Positions 45,765 through 56,373 of a DNA stretch of 64,000 nt are shown piece by piece (position 1 is the first letter of the stretch; each line of letters starts with the position of its first letter). The notes below the pieces were generated by a model, which was given only the letters and a program-made list of their open reading frames with translations, did no database searches and was not told where the DNA came from. The stretch lies in contig NZ_JAEPQA010000017.1 in NCBI RefSeq assembly GCF_017640745.1, positions 1 to 64,000 on the forward strand, written 5' to 3'. A program made the translations under genes and the position numbers. This DNA comes from Nisaea sp. (GTDB lineage Bacteria > Pseudomonadota > Alphaproteobacteria > Thalassobaculales > Thalassobaculaceae).

Positions 45765-48539
45765 TCATTGCCCGAGCCTTTCGAGAATGGCGGGGACATG
45801 CACCTGATCGGCCTTGTAGTTCCCGGTCAGCATGTACATCACCAGGTTGACGCCGGAGCGGAGCGCCATCTCGCGCTGGATCTCGCCGCCCGGCACCACC
45901 GGGAACTGGTAGAAGCCGTCGTCGGACTTCGCCCAGGCGGCGGCCCAGTCGTGGCTGCCGATGATCACCGGGGAGACCTCGCTGGAGCGGTCGCCCTCGC
46001 CCTGCTGGACATAGAGCCGGCCACCCTCGTAGCGGCCGGGGAAGCTGTCGAGCAGGTAGAACGCCTTGGTCAGCACATGGTTCTCCGGAACCGGCGCGAG
46101 CGCGGGGATGTCGAGCTCGCGGGTCAGGGAGCGCAGCCGCTGCAGGCCGGGACCGGCGCCGCTGCCGCTGTCGATCCGGTCCCGCGTGTCGAAGAAGAGC
46201 GTGCCGCCGTTGCGCATATAGAGGTTCAGCCGTGCCACGCCGTTCGGCGTCAGGTCGCTCTGCGCCTCGGTGATCGGCCAGTAGAGCAGGGGGAAGAGCG
46301 AAAGCTCATCGACCTCGACATCGACCGCCATCGGCTCCAGCGGCTCGACGGCGGTGCGCTGGGTCAGGACCTCGGTCAGGCTGCTGAGGCCGGAACGGCT
46401 GATCTCGTCGACCTCCCGGTCCCCGGTGATGACATAGGCGAGCCGGGTCGCGAGCGCGGCCCGCATGATCCAGCGGTCCTCCTCACTCATCGGCGCGCCG
46501 CTGGAGATGATGTTCTGTGCCTGAACCGATGCCGGGACGCTTGCAAGCACGGCGCCGAGCAGCAGAATCGCCGCGGTCTCGCGCACCCGGGCATTGCCGA
46601 CGCCCGGCACGAGGCCGCGCATCACCAGGGTGATGATGAAGTCCGCGAGCAGCAGCAGGACCGCCGCCGTCAGCGCCCATGGCGCGAGATCGAGTTCGTC
46701 GCCGCCGCCGTAGCTGACCCGCGACGTGCCGCCGGGCAGGGCTTCCAGCGGCGTCATCTTTGCCGCTTCCGGCCCGAGATTGACCGCCGTGCGGGAGAGC
46801 TCGCTGCCGTAATAGCCGGGCGGATGCTCGTGATCGACCGACGCGGCCTCGCCCTTCAGGAAGGAAACGGCACGTGCGCTCGCCGGCGGCGTTCCGAGCT
46901 GGCCCATGCCGTCCAGCGTTTCGACCGGTGCCGCGGCACCGCCTTCCGCCCGCTGCCCGACGCCCGCGCTGACCGCGACGATGCGCCGGAGCATCTCGAC
47001 AAAGGCGCCGGAGAGCGAGAGGTCGCTCCAGTCGGTGTTGGCCGTGGTGTGGAAGAGGACAATGCGGCCGTCCTCGCGCGCCATGGCGGTCACGATGGGC
47101 GTCCCGTCGATGAGGCTCGCCCAGGTCCGGTCCGCGAGTTCGATCGAGGGCTCGGCCAGCACCTGCTTGTAGATCAGCACGTTGTCATAGTCGGGGAGAT
47201 CGGCGAACGGCGTCTCGCCGTCGAACGGCGCGAGCGCGGCCGGTTCCGACCAGGAGAGCACGCCGCCGAGCGAGCGGTCGCCGCCGCGCAGACGGACCGG
47301 CAGCAGCTCGGATTCGCCGAGCCCGCGGTTTTCCAGGCTGGCGGCGGCAAGGCGCGGACCCGCAAAGCGGATCAGCGTGCCGCCCTTCTCGACCCAGTCG
47401 AACAGCTTCTGCTTCTCCGCCGGCGGCAGCAGGCCGGTATCGGGCAGGACGATCACCGAGATGTCGCGCTCGAGGAACTCCGCGAGCGTGCCGCGGCTGA
47501 CCTCGCTGAACGGCGACAGGGCCCGGTCGATGAAGAACATCTCCTCCAGCAGCGGTTGGGAATCGGCGAAGCCGGTGCCCGAGACGAGGCCGACCGGACG
47601 CCGCCGGAAACTCTCGTCGAGGAGCGCGACGGAGGCCGCGCCGGGCAGGTCGGCAATCTCCAGCCGGGCGAGCTCGTTGCGAAGCTCCAGGGGGAGTTCC
47701 ACATTCACCTCCGCCGCCGGCTCGCCCTCGGCGAAGGTGGCGGCTGTGCGGGTGAGCACCCGTCCGTCGGTTGCCACGGCGCGGATATTCACGATCTGCT
47801 GCGCGCCCGGTTTCAGCCGCGTGACCCGCGCGGTCAGGGCGTTGCCGTCTCCGATCCGGGCCGTCAATGCGATCGGCTGCTGGCCGCCTTCATAAACCGT
47901 CAGGGCGCCGAAGCGGATCAGCTGCTCGGCCATAGCGGCATCGTCCGCGTCCTGGATCCCGTCGGAAAGCCAGAAGACCGAGGCCGGCCGCTGGATCGGT
48001 GCCGTCTCCATTCGTTCCGCCGCGACGGAGGGCACACTGGCCCAGGGCTGGGGCGCGAGCGCATTGACGAAAGTGCGGGCCGCCTCTGGCGCCATGAGGC
48101 CGCCGCGCTCCAGCGCCGCCGAGTCCGAGAGCGCGGTCGGGAAGACCGCGATTTCCCGTCCGGCCCGCTCGGCGCGCTCGATCAGGTCCAGCGCCGCGGC
48201 CTTGCGTTCGGCCCAGCCGGGCGCGGACGCCCAGCCGTTATCGACGACGATCACCACCGGACCTCCGCCGTCGAGCTCCTCCTTGGCGCCGATCAGGGGC
48301 TGCGACAGCGCGAGAATAACGAGGGCTGCAAACAGCAGGCGCAGCAGCAAGAGCCACCAGGGCGTGCGGTCCGGCGTTTCCTCCGGCGACTGCAGCCCAT
48401 AGAGCAGACGGATCGCCGGAAAGGCGACGGTGCGGGGCGACGGCGGGGTAATCCGGATCAGCAGCCAGATCGCCGGCAGCACGATGAGCGCGGTGAGTAT
48501 CCACGGAGACGCGAAGGCGAGCGGGCCGAGACTCAGCAT
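45765..48539 (-). CDS. BatA-type N-terminus / DUF4159 membrane protein
   Basis: The protein has 924 residues. The BatA-like N-terminus has two membrane helices (FASPWILTALIVLPAIWLLI, LLLLRLLFAALVILAL) around PRTVAFPAIRLL. A long periplasmic or cytoplasmic middle with VWA-like features and a membrane helix near 660 follow. The C-terminal DUF4159 domain (RAALATRLAYVITGDREVDE, NGGTLFFDTRD) is fused, which is the normal alphaproteobacterial form. It is the third gene of the moxR operon. Confidence 0.87.
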   Translation of the reverse strand: MLSLGPLAFASPWILTALIVLPAIWLLIRITPPSPRTVAFPAIRLLYGLQSPEETPDRTPWWLLLLRLLFAALVILALSQPLIGAKEELDGGGPVVIVVDNGWASAPGWAERKAAALDLIERAERAGREIAVFPTALSDSAALERGGLMAPEAARTFVNALAPQPWASVPSVAAERMETAPIQRPASVFWLSDGIQDADDAAMAEQLIRFGALTVYEGGQQPIALTARIGDGNALTARVTRLKPGAQQIVNIRAVATDGRVLTRTAATFAEGEPAAEVNVELPLELRNELARLEIADLPGAASVALLDESFRRRPVGLVSGTGFADSQPLLEEMFFIDRALSPFSEVSRGTLAEFLERDISVIVLPDTGLLPPAEKQKLFDWVEKGGTLIRFAGPRLAAASLENRGLGESELLPVRLRGGDRSLGGVLSWSEPAALAPFDGETPFADLPDYDNVLIYKQVLAEPSIELADRTWASLIDGTPIVTAMAREDGRIVLFHTTANTDWSDLSLSGAFVEMLRRIVAVSAGVGQRAEGGAAAPVETLDGMGQLGTPPASARAVSFLKGEAASVDHEHPPGYYGSELSRTAVNLGPEAAKMTPLEALPGGTSRVSYGGGDELDLAPWALTAAVLLLLADFIITLVMRGLVPGVGNARVRETAAILLLGAVLASVPASVQAQNIISSGAPMSEEDRWIMRAALATRLAYVITGDREVDEISRSGLSSLTEVLTQRTAVEPLEPMAVDVEVDELSLFPLLYWPITEAQSDLTPNGVARLNLYMRNGGTLFFDTRDRIDSGSGAGPGLQRLRSLTRELDIPALAPVPENHVLTKAFYLLDSFPGRYEGGRLYVQQGEGDRSSEVSPVIIGSHDWAAAWAKSDDGFYQFPVVPGGEIQREMALRSGVNLVMYMLTGNYKADQVHVPAILERLGQ

Positions 48540-48548
48540 GGCGCTTCC

Positions 48549-49406
48549 CTACCCGTTCTGCCGCGTCATCGCGGCATAGAGTTGCAGCAGGGCCGCTTCC
48601 GGCGCTTCGGAGGTGACATGCTGGGCGAAGAACCAGCCTGCCGTACGGCAGGCATCCTTCAGCCGGGCGCGGTGCAGCGCCAGCTTCTCGACATAGGCCT
48701 CGCGCACCCTGTCGGCACGGCGGAGCAGGTGCGCGCTCTCTGCTTCGGTGCCTTCGAAACGGATGCGCCCCTGGAACGGGAAGGCCTCCTCGGCCGGGTC
48801 GGTCACCTGCAGCAGGAAACCGGAGACGCCGGAGGCGGCGAAGTGGCCGATGATCGCGGCATAGTCCTCCGCCGGTTCCATGAAATCGGAAACCATGACG
48901 GTGACGGCGTGGCGCGGAAGATGTTCAAGCGCCGGCAGGCTGGCGGCGCTGCTACGCGCATTTTCCAGCGTGTTCGCGAAGAGGTTCAACCCGCTCCGCC
49001 CGCCGCGCGGCGGCGCCCCTTCTCCGAGCAGCGCGATCCGTTCCCCGGCTTCGGTGAGCAGCGCGCCAAGCGCGAGGACCAGAAGATCGGTACGCGCCGC
49101 CTTTTCCGGCAGGGTTCGATCGGAGGCGAAGCGCATGGACGGTGAGGCGTCGCGCCAGATCCAGACGCTCTGGGAAGCCTCCCACTCCGTCTCGCGGACA
49201 TAGACCTCGTCACTCCGGGCCGTGCGGCGCCAGTCGATCCGGCGCACCGAGTCGGTTACCTGATAAGGGCGGAACTGCCAGAACGCCTCGCCCATGCCGA
49301 CCCGCCGCCGTCCGTGCATGCCCTGGGAGACGGTCGCAGCTACACGTTCCGCCGCCACGAGCAGCGGGGGGAATTTACCGGCGAGTTCCTCGGCGTGATG
49401 ACGCAT
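48549..49406 (-). CDS. DUF58 domain protein
   Basis: The protein has 285 residues. The DUF58 signature is RRRVGMGEAFWQFRPYQVTDSVRRIDWRR written in order at ~33-61 with the key RxIDW. A degenerate VWA-like fold follows (WIWRDASPSM). It is the second gene of the moxR operon. DUF58 proteins pair with MoxR AAA ATPases in chaperone-like assembly of envelope complexes. Confidence 0.9.
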   Translation of the reverse strand: MRHHAEELAGKFPPLLVAAERVAATVSQGMHGRRRVGMGEAFWQFRPYQVTDSVRRIDWRRTARSDEVYVRETEWEASQSVWIWRDASPSMRFASDRTLPEKAARTDLLVLALGALLTEAGERIALLGEGAPPRGGRSGLNLFANTLENARSSAASLPALEHLPRHAVTVMVSDFMEPAEDYAAIIGHFAASGVSGFLLQVTDPAEEAFPFQGRIRFEGTEAESAHLLRRADRVREAYVEKLALHRARLKDACRTAGWFFAQHVTSEAPEAALLQLYAAMTRQNG

Positions 49407-49421
49407 GGCGCGCGCCCCGGA

Positions 49422-50432
<1,011 letters not shown>

Positions 50433-50514
50433 GGACTCTATACTTCCTTCTAATCACTGGCCCGCCGGAACTGGCCGGCGCACGCCGAAGAACTCATAGA
50501 AGCAGCCATTACCG

Positions 50515-51102
50515 ATGACCGCATCGAACGCGTCTTCCGATCTCCCCCCGTCATCAGATCAGTTAGAGCGTATCGCAGCCGCAGCAACTGGCAAGCCGGA
50601 ACCGCGCAAACAAATCGATATGGGGCATTACGGAATCCGCATCGATCGCGACGGCACCTGGTATCATCTTGGCACTCCTATCAATCGGCTCCCTCTAGTG
50701 AAGCTCTTCGCCACCGTCCTCCACCGGGACGACGACGGCGGCTATTCGCTCCGCACTCCGGTCGAGCGCGGCCGAATCACGGTTGACGATGCGCCTTTCA
50801 CCATCGTCGCCGCATGGTACGACGAGACCGGCGCGGAGGACATGACAACTCGGAGACTCATGCTCCGCACAAACCTTGACCGCATTGTGGCCGCCGGACC
50901 GGAACACCAGATTCGCGTCGAGACCAATCCGGAAAGCGGCGAGCCGCGCCCCTATATCGATACCGGAAACGGGCTGGATGCACTGATCACAAGATCGGTA
51001 TTCTACGATTTGGTCGATCAGGCGATAGCGATGGAGCGCGATGGCGAAACTGTGCTTGGTCTCTGGAGTGACGGTATTTTTCACGAGTTGGGGTCTATAT
51101 GA
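50515..51102 (+). CDS. DUF1285 protein
   Basis: The protein has 195 residues of the DUF1285 family (YGIRIDRDGTWYHLGTPINRLPLVKLFATVL, in order at ~39-69). This protein is conserved in alphaproteobacteria next to the CoA pyrophosphatase and CCA-adding enzyme genes, as here. Its function is unknown. Its stop overlaps the next start (ATGA). Confidence 0.88.
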   Translation: MTASNASSDLPPSSDQLERIAAAATGKPEPRKQIDMGHYGIRIDRDGTWYHLGTPINRLPLVKLFATVLHRDDDGGYSLRTPVERGRITVDDAPFTIVAAWYDETGAEDMTTRRLMLRTNLDRIVAAGPEHQIRVETNPESGEPRPYIDTGNGLDALITRSVFYDLVDQAIAMERDGETVLGLWSDGIFHELGSI

Positions 51103-51716
51103 CCGGCATCTTTGACAGGGAGCGGTTGCGTGCGGCGCTGACGAGCGCCGCCCGGAACGGTGCCGGGCGCGGCGATCACGATCTCAATCCCGGCATGGAA
51201 GTGGCCGAGCGCCAGCGCCCTGCCGCAGTCCTGATCCCGGTGGTCGAACGCGAGGGCGGTCTGACGCTTCTCTTCACGAGGCGGTCGGACGATCTGCCGG
51301 TGCATCCGGGGCAAATCAGCTTTCCCGGCGGACGGGCCGAAACACAGGACAAAGGGCCGGCGGATACCGCGCTCCGGGAAACGGAAGAGGAGATCGGCGT
51401 GCACCGCCGGCATATCGAGGTTGTTGGCCAGCTCGATCTCTACCGCACCCGGACCGGTTTCGAGATCACGCCGGTCGTCGGCCTGCTGACCCCGCCGTTC
51501 GAGCTCAGGCCCGAGCCGGGCGAGGTGCAGGAGATTTTCGAGGTCCCGCTGCCGTTCTTTCTCGACCGCGCGAACCACCAGCGCCACAGCCGCGAATGGA
51601 ACAACCAGACACGCAGCTTCTACGCCATGCCCTATGGCGACTATTATATCTGGGGCGCGACGGCCGGCATGCTGGTCAATTTCGTCGACGTCCTGTTGCC
51701 CCGCGTCGATGCCTGA
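51099..51716 (+). CDS. Nudix hydrolase, CoA pyrophosphatase type
   Basis: The protein has 205 residues. The UPF0035 motif SDDLPVHPGQISFPGG is followed by a Nudix box with REtEEEIG (GGRAETQ...LRETEEEIGV). The family splits CoA to 4'-phosphopantetheine and 3',5'-ADP and trims damaged CoA. It is coupled to DUF1285 and followed 28 nt later by the CCA gene. Confidence 0.92.
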   Translation: MTGIFDRERLRAALTSAARNGAGRGDHDLNPGMEVAERQRPAAVLIPVVEREGGLTLLFTRRSDDLPVHPGQISFPGGRAETQDKGPADTALRETEEEIGVHRRHIEVVGQLDLYRTRTGFEITPVVGLLTPPFELRPEPGEVQEIFEVPLPFFLDRANHQRHSREWNNQTRSFYAMPYGDYYIWGATAGMLVNFVDVLLPRVDA

Positions 51717-51744
51717 ACGCGGCATCTGAGTCCGGAATCCGTCT

Positions 51745-52953
51745 ATGCGCCTTTCCCCGAAACCCTGGATGACGGCTCCCGAGACCCGCGCCGTCATGGA
51801 GGTCCTGAACCGGGACGGCGATATGGCGCGCTTCGTCGGCGGCTGCGTGCGCAGTGCCGTCCTCGATCTCCCGATCGCCGATGTCGACATCGCCACCCGC
51901 CACACGCCGGAAAAGGTGATGGAACTGCTCAATGAGGCCGGCATCCGCGTGGTTCCGACCGGGCTCGATCACGGCACGGTCACGGCCGTGGTCAATCACG
52001 AGCATTTCGAGATCACCACGCTCCGGCTCGATGTCGAGACCGACGGCCGCCGCGCCGTCGTGGCCTTTACAGAGGACTGGCGCGAGGACGCGGCGCGGCG
52101 CGACTTCACCATGAACGCGATGTTCCTGCGCCCGGACGGCAGTATCGACGATCCCTTCGGCGGGCACGGCGACGCGCTGGCCGGCAAGGTCCGCTTCGTC
52201 GGCGATCCGACAACGCGGATCCGCGAGGACGTGCTCCGGATCCTGCGCTTCTTCCGCTTTCACGCCTATTACGGCAAGGGCGAGGTCGATCCGGCCGGGC
52301 TCAGAGCCTGCCGCGAGAACGCGGGACTGATCGACAGCCTGTCCGGCGAGCGGATCCGGGTCGAGTTCCTCAAGCTTCTCTCGGCGCCGTCTCCTCTTCC
52401 GGTGCTCGACCTGATGGAAAGCGCGGGCGTGCTCCAGATCTTCCTGCCCGGCCCCTACGATCTGGAGGCGCTGTTGCGCCTGATTGAGATCGATGGCGAA
52501 GCGGCGGACCCGGTTCTTCGGCTCGCCGCCCTCGCGCCCGAACGGCACGGCCATGCTTTCCGCGCCTCAGAGCGCATGCGGTTCTCGAATGCCGAAGCGA
52601 CCCGCTTCCATGCGCTTTCCAGCTCCGAAATCGACCCGGGTGCGGACTCGGTCCGGCCGGATATATACCGCCTCGGCAACGCGCTTTATGAGGACATGGT
52701 CCGCCTGCAGGTTGCCCGCGGCATGATCAGTTCCGCCAATGCCAAGGCCATGATCGAGGCGTCGGAGGCCTGGCCGAAACCGGACCTGCCGGTGCGCGGA
52801 GCAGACCTCATGGAAATGGGGCTTGCCCGAGGCCCGTCCGTCGGCGAGGCTCTCCGCCGCCTGGAAGCGTGGTGGATCGCACGGGACTTTGTTCCGGACC
52901 GGGACGCCTGCCTTGCCGAAACCCGCCGGATGATTGCCGAGGAAAAGATATGA
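51745..52953 (+). CDS. cca: CCA tRNA nucleotidyltransferase
   Basis: The protein has 402 residues with a class II nucleotidyltransferase head: GGCVRSAV and the acidic DVDIAT pair. The RRDFTMNAM and DPFGG motifs and RIREDVLRILRFFRF of poly(A) polymerase/CCA enzymes follow. It adds or repairs the 3' CCA of tRNAs. It has ATGA coupling with the next gene. Confidence 0.93.
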   Translation: MRLSPKPWMTAPETRAVMEVLNRDGDMARFVGGCVRSAVLDLPIADVDIATRHTPEKVMELLNEAGIRVVPTGLDHGTVTAVVNHEHFEITTLRLDVETDGRRAVVAFTEDWREDAARRDFTMNAMFLRPDGSIDDPFGGHGDALAGKVRFVGDPTTRIREDVLRILRFFRFHAYYGKGEVDPAGLRACRENAGLIDSLSGERIRVEFLKLLSAPSPLPVLDLMESAGVLQIFLPGPYDLEALLRLIEIDGEAADPVLRLAALAPERHGHAFRASERMRFSNAEATRFHALSSSEIDPGADSVRPDIYRLGNALYEDMVRLQVARGMISSANAKAMIEASEAWPKPDLPVRGADLMEMGLARGPSVGEALRRLEAWWIARDFVPDRDACLAETRRMIAEEKI

Positions 52954-53720
52954 GCGACAAGATTGCCCGAATCGCTGCGAAACTCCACGCGGCCTTCGAA
53001 AGCGGCGTGCCGATCGCCGACATCCCGGACGGGGACGCGCCTACAACGCAGCAGGAGGCTTTCGCGATCCAGGATGCCACCTTCGGCCTGCTCGGACGCA
53101 CGCCCGGCGCCTGGAAGGTCGGCAGCAGCCCGGGCGCTGCGCCGACGGCCGCGCCGATCGCGGCATCGAAACTCTATCCCTCGGGCCAGGTGCTGCCGTC
53201 GGCGGCGCATCGCAATTTCGGCGTCGAGGCGGAGATCGCCTTTCGCCTCGGCCGGGATCTCCCGGCACGCGATGTCCCCTATACGGCGGAGGATCTGCGT
53301 GCGGCGGTCTCCAGCCTGATCGTCACTATGGAAATCGTGGAGTCGCGTCTCCGGGACTGGCCGAAAGTCGATCCGCTCTGGGCGCTGATGGACTTCCAGG
53401 CCAACGACTCTCTGGTGCTCGGTAGGGAAATGCCCGTGCCGGAAGCGCTCGATATCCCCAATCAGCCGGTCCGGGTCCTGTTCGACGGCAAGGTTGTCTT
53501 CGAGGATACCGGCAGCTTCAAGGGCGGCGATCCCTTCGCGCTCATGGCTTGGCTTGCCGATCACGCGCTGGAGCGCACCGGCTCCATGGCTGGACGCGGC
53601 CTCAAGGCAGGGGATGTGATCACGACCGGATCCTGGAACGGGGTCTCGTTCGCAGGCCCTGGCGTTGCCGCAAAGATCGAGTTTCCGGGACTTGGAGAGG
53701 CGGAAATGCGCTTCGCCTGA
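52950..53720 (+). CDS. 2-keto-4-pentenoate hydratase (MhpD)/fumarylacetoacetate hydrolase-family protein
   Basis: The protein has 256 residues from ATG 52950, which overlaps the CCA stop (ATGA); the longer frame is shadow. Family features are GAWKVGSS, FGVEAEIAFRLG with acidic metal ligands, VTMEIVESRL, and GDVITTGSWNG. It should hydrate a 2-oxo-4-enoate or hydrolyse a diketone. It is not next to the ring-cleavage cluster at 16-20 kb, but could act in the same kind of pathway. Confidence 0.88.
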   Translation: MSDKIARIAAKLHAAFESGVPIADIPDGDAPTTQQEAFAIQDATFGLLGRTPGAWKVGSSPGAAPTAAPIAASKLYPSGQVLPSAAHRNFGVEAEIAFRLGRDLPARDVPYTAEDLRAAVSSLIVTMEIVESRLRDWPKVDPLWALMDFQANDSLVLGREMPVPEALDIPNQPVRVLFDGKVVFEDTGSFKGGDPFALMAWLADHALERTGSMAGRGLKAGDVITTGSWNGVSFAGPGVAAKIEFPGLGEAEMRFA

Positions 53721-53731
53721 AGCGCGGCGGC

Positions 53732-54415
53732 TCAGACGACGATGCTGACGCCGCGTGCCGTGCCCGCAGTGGGGCGGCTGCTCAGGAACTGTAGGACCTC
53801 GGTCGTCCGGGTCAGGCGCTCATTGAAGATCTGGATCGAGCGCTCGTCCGGATCGATGTCGTAATTGGGGACTTCCAGCGGATCTCCGGTCAGGCGCTGA
53901 TCCTCGCTGATGAGGTCTCCGACCCTGATCGAGTCCGGGCGGCCGTCCAGGGCAACTGACTCGGCGTTCTCGACGCCGTCCACCGGGACGAGGCGTGCCG
54001 CAATGTCGGTCGATTCCTCGTCGCCCTGGAGTCCGAGCCTGATCTCGTCGCTTGCGCCATCCTCGCCCTGCTGCATCTCGCGAAGCCGAGTCGGATCGGC
54101 GAACGCGCGGGGCGCTTCCTCGTCACTCCCGGCTTGCACCTGTTGCTCCGGGCCCGCCGCGGGTTGAGACGGCGTTCCGGCTTCCTGAGCTTGGGAGAGA
54201 TTGGCTGGATTTACGATTGGCTGAGGCGGCTGTGACGAAGTCTGCTGCCCCCGTTCGTCCGTCGGGGCTTGCGCCTGGTCTTCGCGCGTCTGCGTAAAGC
54301 GCTCGTTGCCGACCGGCTGCAGCTCTCTCGTACGCGCATCCGCACCGAAAGACGCAACAGGTCCTTCAGGCGAAATCGTCGTCGGAAATAAAAGCGCTCC
54401 GGATATCGACATCAC
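53732..54415 (-). CDS. Uncharacterised protein, Gln/Glu/Pro-rich
   Basis: The protein has 227 residues with no recognised domain. Residues ~30-110 are low complexity (Gln, Glu, Ala, Pro, Ser, Thr), and the C-terminal third is acidic then ends RGVSIVV. It starts MMSISGALLFP, similar in style to the other unknown protein at 55482-56270. It has no signal peptide. It is real by codon bias and its own upstream AT-rich leader, but the function is unknown. Confidence 0.65.
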   Translation of the reverse strand: MMSISGALLFPTTISPEGPVASFGADARTRELQPVGNERFTQTREDQAQAPTDERGQQTSSQPPQPIVNPANLSQAQEAGTPSQPAAGPEQQVQAGSDEEAPRAFADPTRLREMQQGEDGASDEIRLGLQGDEESTDIAARLVPVDGVENAESVALDGRPDSIRVGDLISEDQRLTGDPLEVPNYDIDPDERSIQIFNERLTRTTEVLQFLSSRPTAGTARGVSIVV

Positions 54416-54459
54416 TCATGCCACACAAAACACGCCCTCCGGCGACCTCTTCACCGGAC

Positions 54460-54477
54460 GGTAAATAAGAAGTTAAT
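54460..54477 (-). promoter_or_regulatory. Possible CtrA-type binding site
   Basis: On the minus strand the sequence reads ttaa-N7-tttac (54476 to 54461), one base off the alphaproteobacterial CtrA box TTAA-N7-TTAAC. It lies ~45 nt before the start at 54415. This is a single weak match. Confidence 0.3.
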
Positions 54478-54524
54478 GCAAACTTATCCGAATCCCAACT
54501 GAAATAGGAGTATCACTTGGTGCC

Positions 54525-55388
54525 TTAGAGACCGTCCGGGGCAGGCCAAATCACCTGTGGCGGCATGCTCATCAGGATCGCTTCGACGTTTCCGCCGGTT
54601 TTCAGCCCGAAGAGCGTGCCCCGGTCGTAGAGCAGATTGAACTCCACGTAGCGCCCGCGGCGCACCAGCTGATGGTGTCGCTCTTCCTCGGTCCAGTCCT
54701 CGTTCATGCGCCGCCGCGCGATCTGCGGATAGGTCTCGAGAAAGGCGGTGCCGACGTCACGGGTGAAAGCGAAGTCCTTTTCGAAATCGCCGTCGACATA
54801 ATCGTAGAAGATCCCGCCGACACCGCGCGGCTCGTTGCGGTGCTTCAGGAAGAAATACTCGTCGCACCACTCCTTGAATTTCGGATAGTAGGCCGGATCG
54901 TGCCTGTCGCAGGCCGCCTTGAAACCGGCATGGAAAGCGTCCGTGTCGACCTGTTCCGGAACCATCGGCGTCAGGTCCGCGCCGCCGCCGAACCAGGATT
55001 TCGTCGTGGTGATGTGCCGTGTGTTCATGTGCACGGCGGGCACTTTCGGCGATTGCATGTGCGCGACCAGCGAGATCCCGGAGGCCCAGAAGCGCGGATC
55101 CTCGTCTGCGCCCGGGATGGATTTCCTGAACTCTTCCGAGAAAGTGCCGTGGACGGTCGAGACATTCACCCCGACCTTCTCGAAGACCCGGCCCTGCATC
55201 AACGACATCACGCCGCCGCCGCCGCCCTCGCGCTCCCAGCTCTTGCGCTTGAAACGGCCGGCGGGCCTGTCCTTCAACGGGCCTTCGTAGTCGTCTTCCA
55301 TCTTCTCGAACGCCGCGCAGATCCGGTCACGCAGGGCTTCGAACCACGCGCGGGCTTCGTTTTTCTGATCGTCGGTCGAGATATACAT
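54525..55388 (-). CDS. hemF: Oxygen-dependent coproporphyrinogen III oxidase
   Basis: The protein has 287 residues. Characteristic features are [21 protein letters not shown] (written at ~51-71), [33 protein letters not shown], and [20 protein letters not shown]. It converts coproporphyrinogen III to protoporphyrinogen IX with O2. It is a single gene, separate from the heme operon at 56-61 kb but in the same region. Confidence 0.95.
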   Translation of the reverse strand: MYISTDDQKNEARAWFEALRDRICAAFEKMEDDYEGPLKDRPAGRFKRKSWEREGGGGGVMSLMQGRVFEKVGVNVSTVHGTFSEEFRKSIPGADEDPRFWASGISLVAHMQSPKVPAVHMNTRHITTTKSWFGGGADLTPMVPEQVDTDAFHAGFKAACDRHDPAYYPKFKEWCDEYFFLKHRNEPRGVGGIFYDYVDGDFEKDFAFTRDVGTAFLETYPQIARRRMNEDWTEEERHHQLVRRGRYVEFNLLYDRGTLFGLKTGGNVEAILMSMPPQVIWPAPDGL

Positions 55389-55481
55389 GGGCCTATCCGG
55401 TATGGGCGCGCTATGCGGGACATCTGTCCCCTGCGCCCGGTTTAGCCGGAAGCCCGGAGTGCTGTCGAGTGCCGGAAGAGC

Positions 55482-56270
55482 TTAGAGCTCGAGAATGCCG
55501 CTCCCCGGAAAGACCTTGCTCCCGGTGACGTCCTTGGCCTTGGAAAGCGCGCGGACGGTCTCGGCGTCGAGCGTGCCGCCGCGGAACAGGGTCTCGATCT
55601 CCTGCAGCGGACGCAGGTCGCCCTTGCGGAAAGCCGCCAGCGCGTCATTGACGAGACGCAGCCGCTCCAGGGCCTTTTCGATTGCGGCGGACTGCGCCTT
55701 GTTGGGCGCGGTCTGGGCTTCCTTGTCATCGATGGTGAACAGGCCGCTGACAATGCCGGACTGTTTCTGCGTCTCGGTAAGAGACAGCTTCTTGCCTTCG
55801 AAAGACAGGAGTTCGACATCGCCGGCGGCAACCTTGCCATCCCGGACCAGGCCGACCTCGATCGAGAGCTGGGAAATGCTGGAAAAGACGCCGCCTTCGC
55901 CGTCGGCCGAGCGAAATTGCTGGCTGACGCTCGAAATTCGGATCTGGATCCCGCTCACGGTCGGATCTTCGAGGGCCTTCTGCGTAAGGTCTTTCAGGCT
56001 GTCGAGCGCTTCCGTCAGAAACGCCTCGGAGTCGCCGCGCTTGTTGAGGGCGCCGAAGATCGTGCCAAGTTCGTCGCCGAGAAGTTCCGAGAGACCGCTC
56101 TGCGTTCGGGTGCCGGAGGTGACGGAAGCGGAGAAGGCGACCGGGCCGGCTGTGCGGAACGTGGGCAGGGGCGCGGATTTCTCGCCGCGTGCAGTATCGG
56201 AGGTGCCGACGGTGCGGGGCTCCGGCGGAGTGGGTCGGAACAGAGACGATATTGAGGATATGGATGTCAT
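55482..56270 (-). CDS. Uncharacterised protein
   Basis: The protein has 262 residues with ATG 56270. It has no recognised family. A Ser/Thr/Pro-rich N-terminus precedes an alpha/beta-looking core (SGLSELLGDELGTIFGALNKRG, GIQIRISSVSQQF) and helices (AAIEKALERLRLVNDALAAFRKG). It has no signal peptide or membrane segment. It shares the MxSIS start and hydrophilic nature with the protein at 53732-54415, and the two flank hemF. Confidence 0.7.
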   Translation of the reverse strand: MTSISSISSLFRPTPPEPRTVGTSDTARGEKSAPLPTFRTAGPVAFSASVTSGTRTQSGLSELLGDELGTIFGALNKRGDSEAFLTEALDSLKDLTQKALEDPTVSGIQIRISSVSQQFRSADGEGGVFSSISQLSIEVGLVRDGKVAAGDVELLSFEGKKLSLTETQKQSGIVSGLFTIDDKEAQTAPNKAQSAAIEKALERLRLVNDALAAFRKGDLRPLQEIETLFRGGTLDAETVRALSKAKDVTGSKVFPGSGILEL

Positions 56271-56373
56271 CGGAACGGCTCCATTCTGGACCCTATGCTC
56301 ACCCGGGGCGGCTTGCCCCAAACCGGTATTGTACCGGAACCAACCGACAATTTAACTCAGCTTGCAGTAAGAG

